Shown here: positions 1 to 8,407 of the stretch, piece by piece
Layout of the letters: every line of letters starts with the position of its first letter
Numbering within the stretch: position 1 is the stretch's first letter
Assembly: GCA_025935925.1 (NCBI GenBank)
Contig: JAICUI010000005.1
Coordinates: 27,189 to 91,188, forward strand
Direction: 5' to 3'
DNA length: 64,000 nucleotides
Source of the DNA: Chloroflexota bacterium
GTDB lineage: Bacteria > Chloroflexota > Limnocylindria > Limnocylindrales > CSP1-4
Position numbers and translations under genes: made by a program
Notes under the pieces: generated by a model
What the model was told of the DNA's origin: nothing
The model's input: only the letters and a program-made list of their open reading frames with translations
Databases searched by the model: none

Positions 1-608
1 GCGAGGGACGTCGGGTGGGCGCGGGCGGGCGCACGCAGGAGCTCGACGAGCGTCTCGCCGTTCGGTCCGATCGGCCGGAGTGCGCCCTGATGGGTCTCGA
101 GGACGGCCATCGCGGCGTCGCGATCCGCCGCCGGCACGGGCGCGTCGTCGACGAGGACCCTCAGGGGACGGGCGGCCGGGTTCTCGTTCGCAAGGCGGAC
201 GAGCAGGAGCTCCTCGACGCGGGCCGGGTCCGGGGCGCCATCGACGTCCGGGAACTCGTCGCCGACGGCATCGAGGAGGCCGTCGACGCGCGGCTCACCG
301 AGGGCGTGCTCGACGGCGTCGGTCGTGGCCTCCATCGACGCCTGCGGCTCGATCTCGGCGGCCCTCTCGACCAGGAGGTGGAAGATCTCGTGGAGCAGCT
401 CGAGCGCCGCGAGCTCGCCGGCCTGCGCGCTCGGTTCGCCCGCCCGCCGCGTGGCGTTGATCTTCGCGACGACGCGCCGGGCCGCGGGCAGGTTCGCCGC
501 CACCCGTGACTGGTCGCCGGGTGTCGCCCCGGTCGTGGCGGAGACGGGCGACGTGGCGTCCAGCCCGAACCGCTCACGGGCGGTGCGCGAGTAGGGCAGG
601 GCTCGCAT
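1..608 (-). CDS. N-terminal part of a large protein, possibly GH13 alpha-amylase-like (cut by window edge)
   Basis: Only the first 202 codons lie in the window; the stop and the C-terminal part are beyond the left edge. Reading the reverse strand from ATG (606-608) gives an uninterrupted frame starting MRALPYSRTARERFGLD, followed by an acidic helical stretch (LHEIFHLLV at residues 72-80) and no catalytic motif yet. From memory it resembles the non-catalytic N-terminus of very large amylase-like proteins of Chloroflexota. The neighbouring glycogen genes fit that idea, but it is unproven. A GACACT hexamer (615-620, reverse strand) ends 7 nt before the ATG, so the transcript may be leaderless. 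I am confident it is coding and unsure of its function. Confidence 0.6.
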   Translation of the reverse strand, partial: MRALPYSRTARERFGLDATSPVSATTGATPGDQSRVAANLPAARRVVAKINATRRAGEPSAQAGELAALELLHEIFHLLVERAAEIEPQASMEATTDAVEHALGEPRVDGLLDAVGDEFPDVDGAPDPARVEELLLVRLANENPAARPLRVLVDDAPVPAADRDAAMAVLETHQGALRPIGPNGETLVELLRAPARAHPTSL

Positions 609-667
609 GGGAGCAGTGTCGCACTGCCCGCGGCGCCGAGCATCCTGATCGGGGCGCGTGACGGTCC

Positions 668-680
668 TTGACCTTGTCAA
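668..680. promoter_or_regulatory. Inverted repeat TTGAC-CTT-GTCAA
   Basis: This is a perfect 5-bp inverted repeat with a 3-bp spacer, about 60 bp upstream of the start codon of the leftmost gene. Its right arm runs into a near copy of the CTGACAAGC element. It could be an operator for that gene. The size is small enough for chance. Confidence 0.35.
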
Positions 681-845
681 ATGCTCGCCCCCCGGTCGTC
701 AAACCGGTGGGACGCGAGCGGGCTTGCCATCCGCTCACCGGGTGGGCGTACTGCGATCGTTCTGCGCGCGTCGCTTGTCAGTGGCACACCGTATGAGCAT
801 TCGATCAACTGGCCGGCTTCCGGCTCGACCTTGCGCCCGTGGATG

Positions 846-973
846 GAGCGTCTGACAAGCACGGACGCGGGGTGACGCTCGTGGGCGAGCCTCGAGCTCC
901 CACGTCGCTGGGCATGCCCCGCGTAACGTCCGCCTCGTGAGCGTCTGACAAGCGGTGAGCGTCTGACAAGCGG
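846..973. repeat. Three direct copies of GAGCGTCTGACAAGC, two in perfect 18-bp tandem
   Basis: GAGCGTCTGACAAGC occurs at 846-860. It recurs within a perfect 18-bp tandem unit, TGAGCGTCTGACAAGCGG, at 938-955 and 956-973. The core CGCTTGTCAG is present in opposite orientation at 772-781, and a near match (CTTGTCAAATGCTC) lies at 675-688 or just before it. The spacing and mixed orientation suit multiple binding sites for one regulator, or remnants of a small mobile element. Neither is shown. Confidence 0.6.
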
Positions 974-1030
974 CAAGTCAAGTGAGGTAACGCGCCCGCG
1001 CGCGACGTGGGCCGCGCTGCCTTCCCGGCC

Positions 1031-2071
1031 TCAGGCCTCGACCGGCTCGGCCTCGTGGGTCGGCACCCGCTCGATCGCCCGGCGCAGGAGCTCGAACCCG
1101 GCCGGGTCGAACTCGTAGGTCCAGTTCCGCAGCCGCTCGGCGCGCTCGAACCGGCTCTCGAGCCCGAGCGCGATCGCCTCCCGCGAGAGCAGCACGAGAT
1201 CGGCGTCGCGATCCACCCGGTCGAGCTCCTCCTCGGTGTGCGCCACCGCGGAGATGATCCGGACGTCGGTGGTGCCGGCCAGCTGCAGCACCTCGGCGAT
1301 GTTCTCCACGCCGCGCTGCGACCCGCACACGACGCCCACCGACGACCCGGGCCGGAGCGCGGCGATCTCCTGGATCAGCGACATGTACCCGGGTCCGACG
1401 AGCATCGCGACCACCGGCACCCGCCCCGCGACGTGGGCCTGCGCCTCGTCGGCGTGGAAGGTCGTCGTCGCGACGAGGTCGTAGTGGTAGCGGTCGAGCC
1501 GCTCGGGGATGTCGTCGAGGAGCACCGGCGTGACCTCGACGCGGTCGGGGAACGCCTCGGTGATCCGCTCCGCGTCGACGTTCGCGTCGGCCGTCGTGCA
1601 TTCCGCGAACAGCACCCGAACGTGCGGTCCGGGACGCTTCCGCTCGGTCGCCGCGGTGAACGTCGCCTGCGCCACCTCGTCCGGCGTGAACCCGAGCTGC
1701 GCCGCCCGCCGCAGCGTCTCCGCGACGATCCCCGCCAGGGCATCGGACCCGCGGCGTACCGGCGGCCGATCGACGACGCGCGTGCCCGCCCCGTGCCGGC
1801 CGACCGCGTAGCCGGCGTCAGCGAGCCGGCGGTACACCGCCCGGATCGTGTTCGGGTTGACGCGCAGCGCTGCCCCGAGGTCCCGCACCGGCGGGAGCCG
1901 CGTGCCCGGCTGGAGCCGCCCGGACTCGATCTGGTACGCCAGCTGCCAGTAGATCTGGGTGGAGATCGGGACGTCCGAGTCACGCTCGATGTCGAGCTCG
2001 GCGGCGTGCGCGTGCGCGGTCGCCACGGGCCGTTCGGGCCCGGCCGGTTCGCCATTCGGGTGACTTGACAT
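1031..2071 (-). CDS. GntR-family transcriptional regulator
   Basis: The protein has 346 residues. Residues about 35-100 form a GntR winged helix (ISTQIYWQLAYQIESGRL, then VNPNTIRAVYRRLADAGY and the GAGTRV wing). Residues about 115-346 form an alpha/beta ligand-sensing region (VRVLFAECTT, VGVVCGSQRGVEN) that looks like a periplasmic-binding-type fold. The HTH type is closest to the YtrA group, but the long C-terminal domain is not. It is divergent from a 39-residue membrane peptide, and an imperfect inverted repeat lies between the two starts, so autoregulation is likely. Its ligand is unknown; the adjacent glucan enzymes suggest a sugar-related signal, which is inference. The start at ATG 2069-2071 leaves a normal N-terminal extension of about 35 residues. 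Confidence 0.85.
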   Translation of the reverse strand: MSSHPNGEPAGPERPVATAHAHAAELDIERDSDVPISTQIYWQLAYQIESGRLQPGTRLPPVRDLGAALRVNPNTIRAVYRRLADAGYAVGRHGAGTRVVDRPPVRRGSDALAGIVAETLRRAAQLGFTPDEVAQATFTAATERKRPGPHVRVLFAECTTADANVDAERITEAFPDRVEVTPVLLDDIPERLDRYHYDLVATTTFHADEAQAHVAGRVPVVAMLVGPGYMSLIQEIAALRPGSSVGVVCGSQRGVENIAEVLQLAGTTDVRIISAVAHTEEELDRVDRDADLVLLSREAIALGLESRFERAERLRNWTYEFDPAGFELLRRAIERVPTHEAEPVEA

Positions 2072-2078
2072 AGTCCGC

Positions 2079-2113
2079 TAGTCCAACTAAGGTCTGACTT
2101 GGCCTAGTTGACT
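2079..2113. promoter_or_regulatory. Probable operator between gntR and the small membrane gene
   Basis: TAGTCCAACTA (2079-2089) is matched by TAGTTGACT (2105-2113), an inverted repeat with one extra base in the left arm. It sits 8 bp upstream of the GntR start codon and about 40 bp upstream of the divergent small gene. GntR proteins usually bind such palindromes near their own genes. No clear -35/-10 pair was identified. Confidence 0.45.
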
Positions 2114-2152
2114 GTACCAAGCAGCGGCCAGACCCCCAGAAGCGAGCCTCAC

Positions 2153-2272
2153 ATGGATGTTCTCGTCATCGCCCTCGCCCTCGTCCTGATCGGAATCGTG
2201 GCGGTCGCGGCCAACGAGCTTGGCGTCGACAGCCGTGACGGCTTCCATCCCGAGCCCACCGGCCTCGGCTGA
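2153..2272 (+). CDS. 39-residue single-pass membrane peptide
   Basis: ATG at 2153 opens a 39-codon frame ending at TGA 2270-2272. Residues 2-20 (DVLVIALALVLIGIVAVAA) are one continuous hydrophobic segment, followed by a short polar tail with the C-terminus GFHPEPTGLG. That composition is typical of small membrane proteins and unlikely in random GC-rich DNA. The ribosome-binding site is poor (AGAAGCGAG upstream). It is divergent from the GntR regulator with a shared operator-like repeat, and a UUCG-capped hairpin lies about 57 nt downstream, so it has the layout of an independent transcript. The function is unknown; it may be a target of the regulator. I do not recognise a family. Confidence 0.55.
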   Translation: MDVLVIALALVLIGIVAVAANELGVDSRDGFHPEPTGLG

Positions 2273-2290
2273 TCTTCGCACGTCTCCTCG

Positions 2291-2315
2291 GGCGCCGAAC
2301 CCTCCTTCCGGCGCC
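2291..2315. terminator. Hairpin GGCGCCG ... CGGCGCC
   Basis: A perfect 7-bp stem (2291-2297 with 2309-2315) has an 11-nt loop and lies shortly after the stop of the small membrane gene. There is no T-run, so it may be an accessory hairpin to the stronger one at 2329-2350. Confidence 0.35.
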
Positions 2316-2328
2316 TGACCAGCCCATC

Positions 2329-2350
2329 GACCCCCGGTTCGCCGGGGGTC
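2329..2350. terminator. UUCG-capped hairpin terminator between convergent genes
   Basis: GACCCCCGG (2329-2337), loop TTCG (2338-2341) and CCGGGGGTC (2342-2350) form a perfect 9-bp stem with the very stable UUCG tetraloop. It lies between the small membrane gene on the plus strand and the end of the GH57 gene on the minus strand. No U-tract follows, as is common in high-GC genomes. On the opposite strand the loop reads CGAA, so the stem could stop both transcripts. Confidence 0.65.
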
Positions 2351-2417
2351 GTTGGATTCCCGGGACCGGCGACGAGGGGCCGGAGACGCCCGGGACCCGC
2401 GACGCGGCACCGTCCGC

Positions 2418-3845
2418 CTAGCCTCGAGGCGGCGGCTGCCCGACCTCGGCCAGCGCGTGCCGGTAGATCCTCGCGCCGTCGATACCGAGCCCAGGCGAGA
2501 TCAGCGTCCCGAGGTCGGCGACGAGCCGCGTCTCCAGATCCGTGCCGGCGACCCCGTCCACCAGCCGGACGGCGCGAGCCGCGGCCCGCAGCACCTGGCG
2601 GGTCTCGAAGCGCGACGGGTCCTGCCAGAACCAGCCGCACGAGGCGAACATCGCGAGGCGCCAGCGCTGCGCGTCGAGCAGGTCCAGGAGGCGCCGGCGA
2701 TCGTGCCCCGAAGCGCCGGGCCCGAGGCACGCGGCCGCGAAGGCCTCGGCTTCCTGCGCGCCGATCACCACGTCGACGTACCGGTCGCGCGCCGCCCACG
2801 GATCCGGCCGGCCCGGGAGGTCGCGGAACGCCGCCTCGGTCACGACGTCGATCCCGCCCGCGAGGCGCTCCAGGGCCGCGCGCAGGGGCGCCTTCCACCG
2901 GCCGTCGTCGGCGTCGGGGCACTCGCCCGACCACCGGAGGACGCCGTGGTGGCAGCTCCACGAGGTCCGCTCGCGGATGCGGACCTCCGGATGCAGCTGG
3001 CCCGGCGGGGTCGCGACGGCGTCGGCGAGCGTCACGACGTCGTAGCCGCGGTCCGGCGTGGCGTCCGACGGGGCGACGAGGCGGTGGAGGAAGAGGTCGC
3101 GGAACGGCTGGTGGTGGCCGTAGAGCTCGCCGTCCGTGGCGATCACCACGACCGGCCCCGTGCCGTCCGACGGCGCGCCGGCAAACCGCGGCGCGACTCG
3201 CTCGCGCGCGAACCGGTCGGCATCCCGCGTGACCGCCGGCTCGAAGGACACGGCGCCCGACAGCTCTCCGTCGTAGAACAGCACGTTGATGTGGCGGCCG
3301 TCTCCGACGTCGACGCGGTAGGGGACCCGCGTGTCGACGTGGCCTTCGGCCTGCCACGGCGCGAGGATCGTCGCCTCCACGCCCTCCTCGGCGAGGAGCC
3401 CCAGGGTCGTGAGGTCGACGGCCGTCTCCGGGAGCCACGCGGCGCGCGCGGTGCGGCCGAAGCGGGATTCGAAGTCGCGGAGCCCCCAGCGGATCTCGGT
3501 CCTCCGGTCGTGGACGGAGGCGAGCGGGAGGATCGAGTGGTGGAACGGCTGCGCGATCGCCGGCCCGTCGACCGCGCCGCCGCCCAGGGCGTCCGACGCG
3601 GCGAGCTCGGCGAGCACCTCCGGCGCCGACGACGCCAGGTACGCCGTGAGCGTCGGGCCCATGTTCCAGCTCGCATGCGCGAGCGTGCCGCGCTCGGCAT
3701 TGGGCCGGTAGCACTCGGCGGTGATCCGCTCGTTCCAGTCTCGGAACGGCGCCGCCGACGGGTCCGGCGGCACCACGCCCGTGAACGGGTCGACGCGGAA
3801 CGGCTGGTAGAAGTGCGCGTGGACGACGAGGCGAGGCCGGCTCAT
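2418..3845 (-). CDS. GH57-family glycoside hydrolase (short, DUF3536-type)
   Basis: The protein has 475 residues. It begins with the GH57 signature HAHFYQP (residues 9-15). AAWLPE carries the putative nucleophile Glu140 and TDGELYGHH carries the putative acid Asp238, so both catalytic positions look intact. The C-terminal half (about residues 260-475, with WSCHHGVLRW) resembles the DUF3536-type extension of GH57 proteins of unknown specificity. It probably acts on alpha-glucans in the cytoplasm; no signal peptide is seen. The gene is 34 nt downstream of a second, longer GH57 gene and the phosphorylase on the same strand, a likely operon for glycogen remodelling. Hydrolase versus transglycosylase (including branching) activity cannot be decided from the sequence. 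Confidence 0.88.
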   Translation of the reverse strand: MSRPRLVVHAHFYQPFRVDPFTGVVPPDPSAAPFRDWNERITAECYRPNAERGTLAHASWNMGPTLTAYLASSAPEVLAELAASDALGGGAVDGPAIAQPFHHSILPLASVHDRRTEIRWGLRDFESRFGRTARAAWLPETAVDLTTLGLLAEEGVEATILAPWQAEGHVDTRVPYRVDVGDGRHINVLFYDGELSGAVSFEPAVTRDADRFARERVAPRFAGAPSDGTGPVVVIATDGELYGHHQPFRDLFLHRLVAPSDATPDRGYDVVTLADAVATPPGQLHPEVRIRERTSWSCHHGVLRWSGECPDADDGRWKAPLRAALERLAGGIDVVTEAAFRDLPGRPDPWAARDRYVDVVIGAQEAEAFAAACLGPGASGHDRRRLLDLLDAQRWRLAMFASCGWFWQDPSRFETRQVLRAAARAVRLVDGVAGTDLETRLVADLGTLISPGLGIDGARIYRHALAEVGQPPPRG

Positions 3846-3879
3846 CCGGGGGCGGGTGTCCTCCGGGTGGCAGCCGCCC

Positions 3880-6045
3880 TCATCGGCCGGACGTCTCGGC
3901 CGCGGCCTTGTCGCGCGCGACGGCGACCCGCTGCGTCAGCGCGAAGCGCCGCGTCTCACCCGCCGCGAGGGTGACGGGCCACGAGAACAGCAGCGCGCTG
4001 CCCTGGTAGACGCGCTCGAACCCGGCCTCCGAGTTCGACACGGTCTCGATGGGGCTCCACCACGCGTCCGCGGCCGGCTCCGGGCGCGCGTCGATCGCCA
4101 CGCCGACCCAGTCGTTGCCGTAGCCGATCGCCCGGACGGCCGACGCCTGCCCGGTCGCGTCGTGCCCCGTCCGCGAGCCGTCGACGTCGTACCACGCCGA
4201 CGGGTTGCCGCCGCCGCCGAGGAGGTGGAGCGACAGCTCGAGGCCCAGGCGCGCCATGACCGGCGTGTCGCCCCGGTGGTGCACCTCGAGCTCGACGATG
4301 AGCTGGGGATCCAGGCGACCGCCGGCCAGGCGGATCGTCTTCGAGATCGCGAGCGGCTGCCCGAGCGCGGACCCGTTGCGCGACAGCGAGACCTGGCCGG
4401 GGGCGACGTGGTCGACCTGCCAGTCGCCGTCGCGGAAGTCGCCGAGCTCCTCGTCGGTCGCCGCGGCGACCTCGTCGGGGGTCACGTGCGGATCGAGGAA
4501 GCGCACCAGGGCGGACCGCCGCTCGTGGTCGTCGTACTGCAGGCGCGCCGCGAGGCCCGGCTCCTTGACCATCACGATGTCGTGGATCGACGCGACGCCG
4601 CCGTCATCGCCGTCGGCAGCCGCCGGCTGGGCGCCTGCCATCGCTTCGGCCTCGTGGGCGCGGAGCGTCTCGTGGTACGCCTCGGGACGCCGGCGCATGA
4701 CCGCGGTCAGGGCGTGCCGCGCGGCGCGGACGTCCCAGCCCGCGATGCCGGCGCCCTCGGTCGGCTTGACCGTCACGACCTGGCCCGGCTCCGCGAGCCG
4801 CACCTCGACGCGGCCGTCCATGTCGAGGTCGAGCAGGTCGCCCGTCCGCGCGCGGCCGAGCGCGGCGTCGGCGAGGTCCTCGGCAGCGATCAGGTGCTCG
4901 TACGTCGCGAGCCGCATGTGGCTGATGTAGATCCCGCCGAACAGCCCGTGCCAGTAGCAGTCGTTGGACTGGCCGCGATGGAGGTGGTCGATCGCGCTCG
5001 ACTTCGACGGGCCGTCGGGCATCGCGGCGACCTTCGCGGACGTCCGGAGCATCTGCTTGTGGAGGTCGTTGATCTCGCGGTACTTGACCTGGAAGTTGCG
5101 CCAGAACCCGCCGCGCAGGAAGCGCGCCGCGGGGTCGTGGCGCTCCACGGCGTCGTGGAGCAGGCGGCTGAAGACGATCGTCTCCGCCGGCGGCAGCGCC
5201 CACTCGCCCATCTCGGCATAGGACGACGTCGGGACGTACACGCGGCCGATCGCCGGCTCGCGGTCGAGCCACTGGGACGGCGTGACGGTCGAGAGCCACG
5301 ACGCGTTGGCCTCGAGCGCCTCGAAGAAGCGTTCGACCCACCGGCCGCTGCCCCAGCAGTGCTCGTAGGTCGTGGGCCACGCGCCGAACTTCTCGCCGTC
5401 GTCGCCCATCATCCCGACCCGGTCGCCGGCCTCGGTCGCGTGGTCCCGGAGGTAGTCGATCACCGACTCCACCGTCCCGAACGGGATCCGGTAGCGCAGG
5501 CCCTGCTCCGTGCCGAACACCGTCAGCAGGTTGCCCTGGTCCTCGGTCGTGTAGGCGCCCCAGAGGTTCTCCTCGGGGATCGCCGCGGCGCGGAAGTGCT
5601 GGTCGTCGAGGATGGTCCAGCGGTAGCCGGCGGTCGCGAGCGCCGTCGGCAGGTCGGGTTCCCAGACCCGCTCCGCGAGCCACGCGCCGCTCGGCCGGCG
5701 GCCGGTGATGGACTCGACCCGCTCCGCCATCCGGACGAGCTGGTCGACGCGATCGGGCGCGGGCAGCGAGGCGAGGATCGGCTCGTACAGTCCGCCGCCC
5801 AGCAGCTCCACCTGCTGGCGCCCCGCAAGCGCGGCCAGCCGCGCGAGGAACTCCGGCCGCTCGGCGGCCAGCCACTCGAGCAGCGGCCCGGTGTAGTGCA
5901 GCGAGAGCCGGACGCCGGGATGGCGCTCCAGCGCTTCGAGCAGCGGCAGGTACGCGCGGTCGTAGACCTCCGCGAACACCCAGCCGAAGTTGCCGACCGG
6001 CTGGTGGTTGTGGATCGCGAGCGCCAGCGAGATACGGGGGGCCAA
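3880..6045 (-). CDS. GH57 4-alpha-glucanotransferase / alpha-amylase with DUF1925-DUF1926-type domains
   Basis: The protein has 721 residues. The N-terminal GH57 barrel starts LALAIHNHQPVGNFGWV (residues 7-23). WLAERVWEP holds the nucleophile Glu125, equivalent to Glu123 of the Thermococcus litoralis glucanotransferase, and MGDDGEKFG holds the acid Asp at 215/216. The central helical region (about 300-400, WRNFQVKYREIN) and the C-terminal beta-sandwich (about 450-715) match the usual DUF1925/DUF1926 layout. Length and architecture fit the AmyA/4-alpha-glucanotransferase group, which moves maltooligosaccharide units between alpha-1,4-glucans. It is cytoplasmic, 27 nt downstream of glgP. With GlgP it would trim and rearrange glycogen chains. 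Confidence 0.9.
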   Translation of the reverse strand: MAPRISLALAIHNHQPVGNFGWVFAEVYDRAYLPLLEALERHPGVRLSLHYTGPLLEWLAAERPEFLARLAALAGRQQVELLGGGLYEPILASLPAPDRVDQLVRMAERVESITGRRPSGAWLAERVWEPDLPTALATAGYRWTILDDQHFRAAAIPEENLWGAYTTEDQGNLLTVFGTEQGLRYRIPFGTVESVIDYLRDHATEAGDRVGMMGDDGEKFGAWPTTYEHCWGSGRWVERFFEALEANASWLSTVTPSQWLDREPAIGRVYVPTSSYAEMGEWALPPAETIVFSRLLHDAVERHDPAARFLRGGFWRNFQVKYREINDLHKQMLRTSAKVAAMPDGPSKSSAIDHLHRGQSNDCYWHGLFGGIYISHMRLATYEHLIAAEDLADAALGRARTGDLLDLDMDGRVEVRLAEPGQVVTVKPTEGAGIAGWDVRAARHALTAVMRRRPEAYHETLRAHEAEAMAGAQPAAADGDDGGVASIHDIVMVKEPGLAARLQYDDHERRSALVRFLDPHVTPDEVAAATDEELGDFRDGDWQVDHVAPGQVSLSRNGSALGQPLAISKTIRLAGGRLDPQLIVELEVHHRGDTPVMARLGLELSLHLLGGGGNPSAWYDVDGSRTGHDATGQASAVRAIGYGNDWVGVAIDARPEPAADAWWSPIETVSNSEAGFERVYQGSALLFSWPVTLAAGETRRFALTQRVAVARDKAAAETSGR

Positions 6046-6072
6046 GCTGCGTCCTCGGTCCGGAATCGGCGG

Positions 6073-8277
6073 CTAGCCCGACGTGGCGCCGCTCGCGGCG
6101 GGCTCCTTGATGGGCCCGGACCCGGCGGCCGCCGCCGGGAGGTACAGCCGCTCGACGTACTCGTGGAGCATCCGCGTCGTGGAGAACCGCCAGATGGTGC
6201 TCGCGATCGAGTTGCGCATCAGCTGCGCCCAGCGATCGGGCAGGCCGCCGGCGTCGCGCTCGTAGTACGCGGGCACGAGCTCGTCCTCGAGGATCCGGTA
6301 GAGGTCCTGTGCGTCGGCCCAGTCCTGCGCGCCCTCGTCCGGGTTCGTGTCGCGGCCGCCGATCGCCCAGCCGTTGTCGCCGGTCCAGCCCTCGTCCCAC
6401 CAGCCGTCGAGGACGCTCACGTTGAGCACGCCGTTCGCGGCGGCCTTCATGCCCGACGTGCCCGACGCCTCGAGCGGCCGGCGCGGGTTGTTGAGCCAGA
6501 CGTCCACGCCCTGGACGAGGAACCGCGCGATCCGGATGTCGTAGTCCTCGAGGATGAACACGCGGCCGCGCAGCTGCGGGCTGCGCGACTTGCCGAAGAT
6601 GTCCTGGATCACGCCCTGGCCGGGCCGGTCCGCCGGATGCGCCTTGCCGGCGAACACGACCTGGACGGGCCGTTCCTCGTTCCACAGCAGGCGGGCGAGC
6701 CGGTCCTGGTCGCTGAACAGCAGCGATGCGCGCTTGTACGTCGCGAAGCGGCGCGCGAAGCCGATCGTCAGGACGCCCGGATCGAGGACCTCCTCCAGCT
6801 CCTCGAGCGCCGCCGGCGACTCGCCGTGCCGCGCGAACTGGCTGCGCAGCCGGCCGCGGGCGAAGATCGCGAGCTCCAGCTTCTGGCGCTGGTGCGCCTC
6901 CCACAGGTCCTGCGTCGGCAGCTGGTCGATCCGGTCCCAGAAGCGCTTGGCCGGCGGCTGGTCGTCCATCGCGTCGAGGTCCGCGTTGGTGTAGCGCTCG
7001 AGGGCGTCGCGCATCGGCTGGCCGACCCACGTCGGCGTGTGCACGCCGTTCGTGAGCCCCAGGATCTCGCTCGGCGCGACGCCGCTCCAGGTGCTGTTCG
7101 CGGTGTGGCCGTGGAGGATCGACACCGCGTTTGCGCCGTGTGTCAGCCGCAGCGAGAACGCCGTCATGTCGAACTGCCCGGGGTCGCCCTCGACGCCCAT
7201 CCCGAGCTGCAGCACCCGGTCGACCGGGACGCCGCCGGTGCCCGGCCGCCCGTCGCCGTCGAGCAGCGGCCCCGCGACCCGGCGCACCAGGTCCGCGTCG
7301 AACCGCTCGTTCCCCGCCGACACCGGCGTATGGATCGTGAACACGCTGTCGCGCCTGACCGTGTCCAGCGCACGGTCGAGCGGCGTGCCGGCCGCCACGA
7401 GCTCCCGCGCCCGCTCGGCGAGCAGGAACGCGGAGTGGCCCTCGTTGAGGTGCCAGACCGCAGGATCGAGGCCCAGGATCCGCAGCGCGCGGACGCCGCC
7501 GACGCCCAGCACCAGCTCCTGGTGGAGGCGCATCTCGCGACCGCGCACGTACAGGATGTGGGTGATCGGGCGGTCGGAGTCGTCGTTGTCCGGGACGTCG
7601 GTGTCGAGCAGCAGGACCGGCACGCGCCCGACCTGCGCGAGCCAGACCGCGGCCGCGAGGTCGCGACGCGGGAGCGGCACGGTGACGGTCAGGGGCTGCC
7701 CGACGCCGTCGAGCACCCGCAGGATGGGCAGCCGCGACAGCTCGTAGTCGGGGTACGCGTGCTCCTGGTGGCCGTCGGCGTCGATCGTCTGGCGGAAGAA
7801 CCCGCGCCGGTACATGAGCCCCACGCCGACGAGCGGCAGCGCCATGTCCGACGCGGTCTTCATGTGGTCGCCGGCGAGGACGCCCAGGCCGCCGGAGTAG
7901 ATGCCGAGCGATTCGTGGAACCCGTACTCGGCGCAGAAGTACGCGATCGGGCCCCCGAGCTGGTCGCCGTGATGACGCGAGAACCAGTGGTCCGCGCCGT
8001 TGGCCATGTAGGCGTCGAACTCGGCGAGCAGGTGCTCGTACTCGGCCATGAACGCGGCGTTGTCGAGCAGCTGCGACCAGTTGACCGAGCCTTGGAGCAC
8101 CGGCACCGGGTTCCGATAGCGAGCCCACGCCCCCGCGTCGATCCGGCTGAACAGCGTCCGCGCGCGCGGATGCCAGCTCCACCACAGGTTGTAGGCGAGG
8201 CGCCGGAGCCCCTCGAGCTTCGGCGGGAGCGCGAATGCGGCGCCGGGCGCGACGGGGACTCGGACTTGGGGCTCCAT
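6073..8277 (-). CDS. glgP: Alpha-glucan phosphorylase (short bacterial/archaeal type)
   Basis: The protein has 734 residues from ATG 8275-8277. An in-frame ATG 63 nt upstream would add a basic extension; I prefer the shorter form because a TATCAT hexamer (8287-8292, reverse strand) lies only 10 nt before it. The N-terminus (LAYNLWWSWHPRA) and the pyridoxal-phosphate motif EASGTSGMKAAANG, with the cofactor lysine at about residue 611, identify the GlgP/glucan phosphorylase family of the shorter, non-allosteric kind. It releases glucose-1-phosphate from non-reducing ends of glycogen. It leads a three-gene unit with the two GH57 enzymes and is divergent from glgA, so synthesis and breakdown are controlled from one intergenic region. 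Confidence 0.93.
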   Translation of the reverse strand: MEPQVRVPVAPGAAFALPPKLEGLRRLAYNLWWSWHPRARTLFSRIDAGAWARYRNPVPVLQGSVNWSQLLDNAAFMAEYEHLLAEFDAYMANGADHWFSRHHGDQLGGPIAYFCAEYGFHESLGIYSGGLGVLAGDHMKTASDMALPLVGVGLMYRRGFFRQTIDADGHQEHAYPDYELSRLPILRVLDGVGQPLTVTVPLPRRDLAAAVWLAQVGRVPVLLLDTDVPDNDDSDRPITHILYVRGREMRLHQELVLGVGGVRALRILGLDPAVWHLNEGHSAFLLAERARELVAAGTPLDRALDTVRRDSVFTIHTPVSAGNERFDADLVRRVAGPLLDGDGRPGTGGVPVDRVLQLGMGVEGDPGQFDMTAFSLRLTHGANAVSILHGHTANSTWSGVAPSEILGLTNGVHTPTWVGQPMRDALERYTNADLDAMDDQPPAKRFWDRIDQLPTQDLWEAHQRQKLELAIFARGRLRSQFARHGESPAALEELEEVLDPGVLTIGFARRFATYKRASLLFSDQDRLARLLWNEERPVQVVFAGKAHPADRPGQGVIQDIFGKSRSPQLRGRVFILEDYDIRIARFLVQGVDVWLNNPRRPLEASGTSGMKAAANGVLNVSVLDGWWDEGWTGDNGWAIGGRDTNPDEGAQDWADAQDLYRILEDELVPAYYERDAGGLPDRWAQLMRNSIASTIWRFSTTRMLHEYVERLYLPAAAAGSGPIKEPAASGATSG

Positions 8278-8395
8278 GAGCGGCCCATGATACGCACCGG
8301 GTTTGCGGCGTGTGAACCGGTTTAGCCGCCGCCGTTGCACGTTCCTGACGGCGGGGTCCGGTCACGTCGGGTCTCGCGCGCCGCGGGGCCCGCGA

Positions 8396-8401
8396 TAGGA
8401 T
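8396..8401 (+). promoter_or_regulatory. Putative -10 (TAGGAT) of leaderless glgA
   Basis: TAGGAT ends 7 nt before GTG 8408-8410, which would put the transcription start on the start codon. No clear -35 is visible. The same spacing recurs before other genes in the window. Confidence 0.45.
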
Positions 8402-8407
8402 CGCCGG

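Larger units (their letters stand above)
609..1030. other. 422-nt gene-free gap with repeated CTGACAAGC elements
   Basis: This lies upstream of the leftmost gene and downstream of the GntR gene, both on the reverse strand. I see no convincing gene: the open frames here contain the repeats in translation and look like nothing known. It holds an inverted repeat at 668-680, one reversed and three forward copies of a CTGACAAGC element, and a possible -10 (GACACT, 615-620 reverse strand) for the leftmost gene. It is probably a control region. Confidence 0.5.

Noticed and set aside
677..976. 99-residue frame on the minus strand before the leftmost gene
   Set aside because: It is made partly of the DNA repeat read twice (PLVRRS), has no ribosome-binding site and no family likeness.
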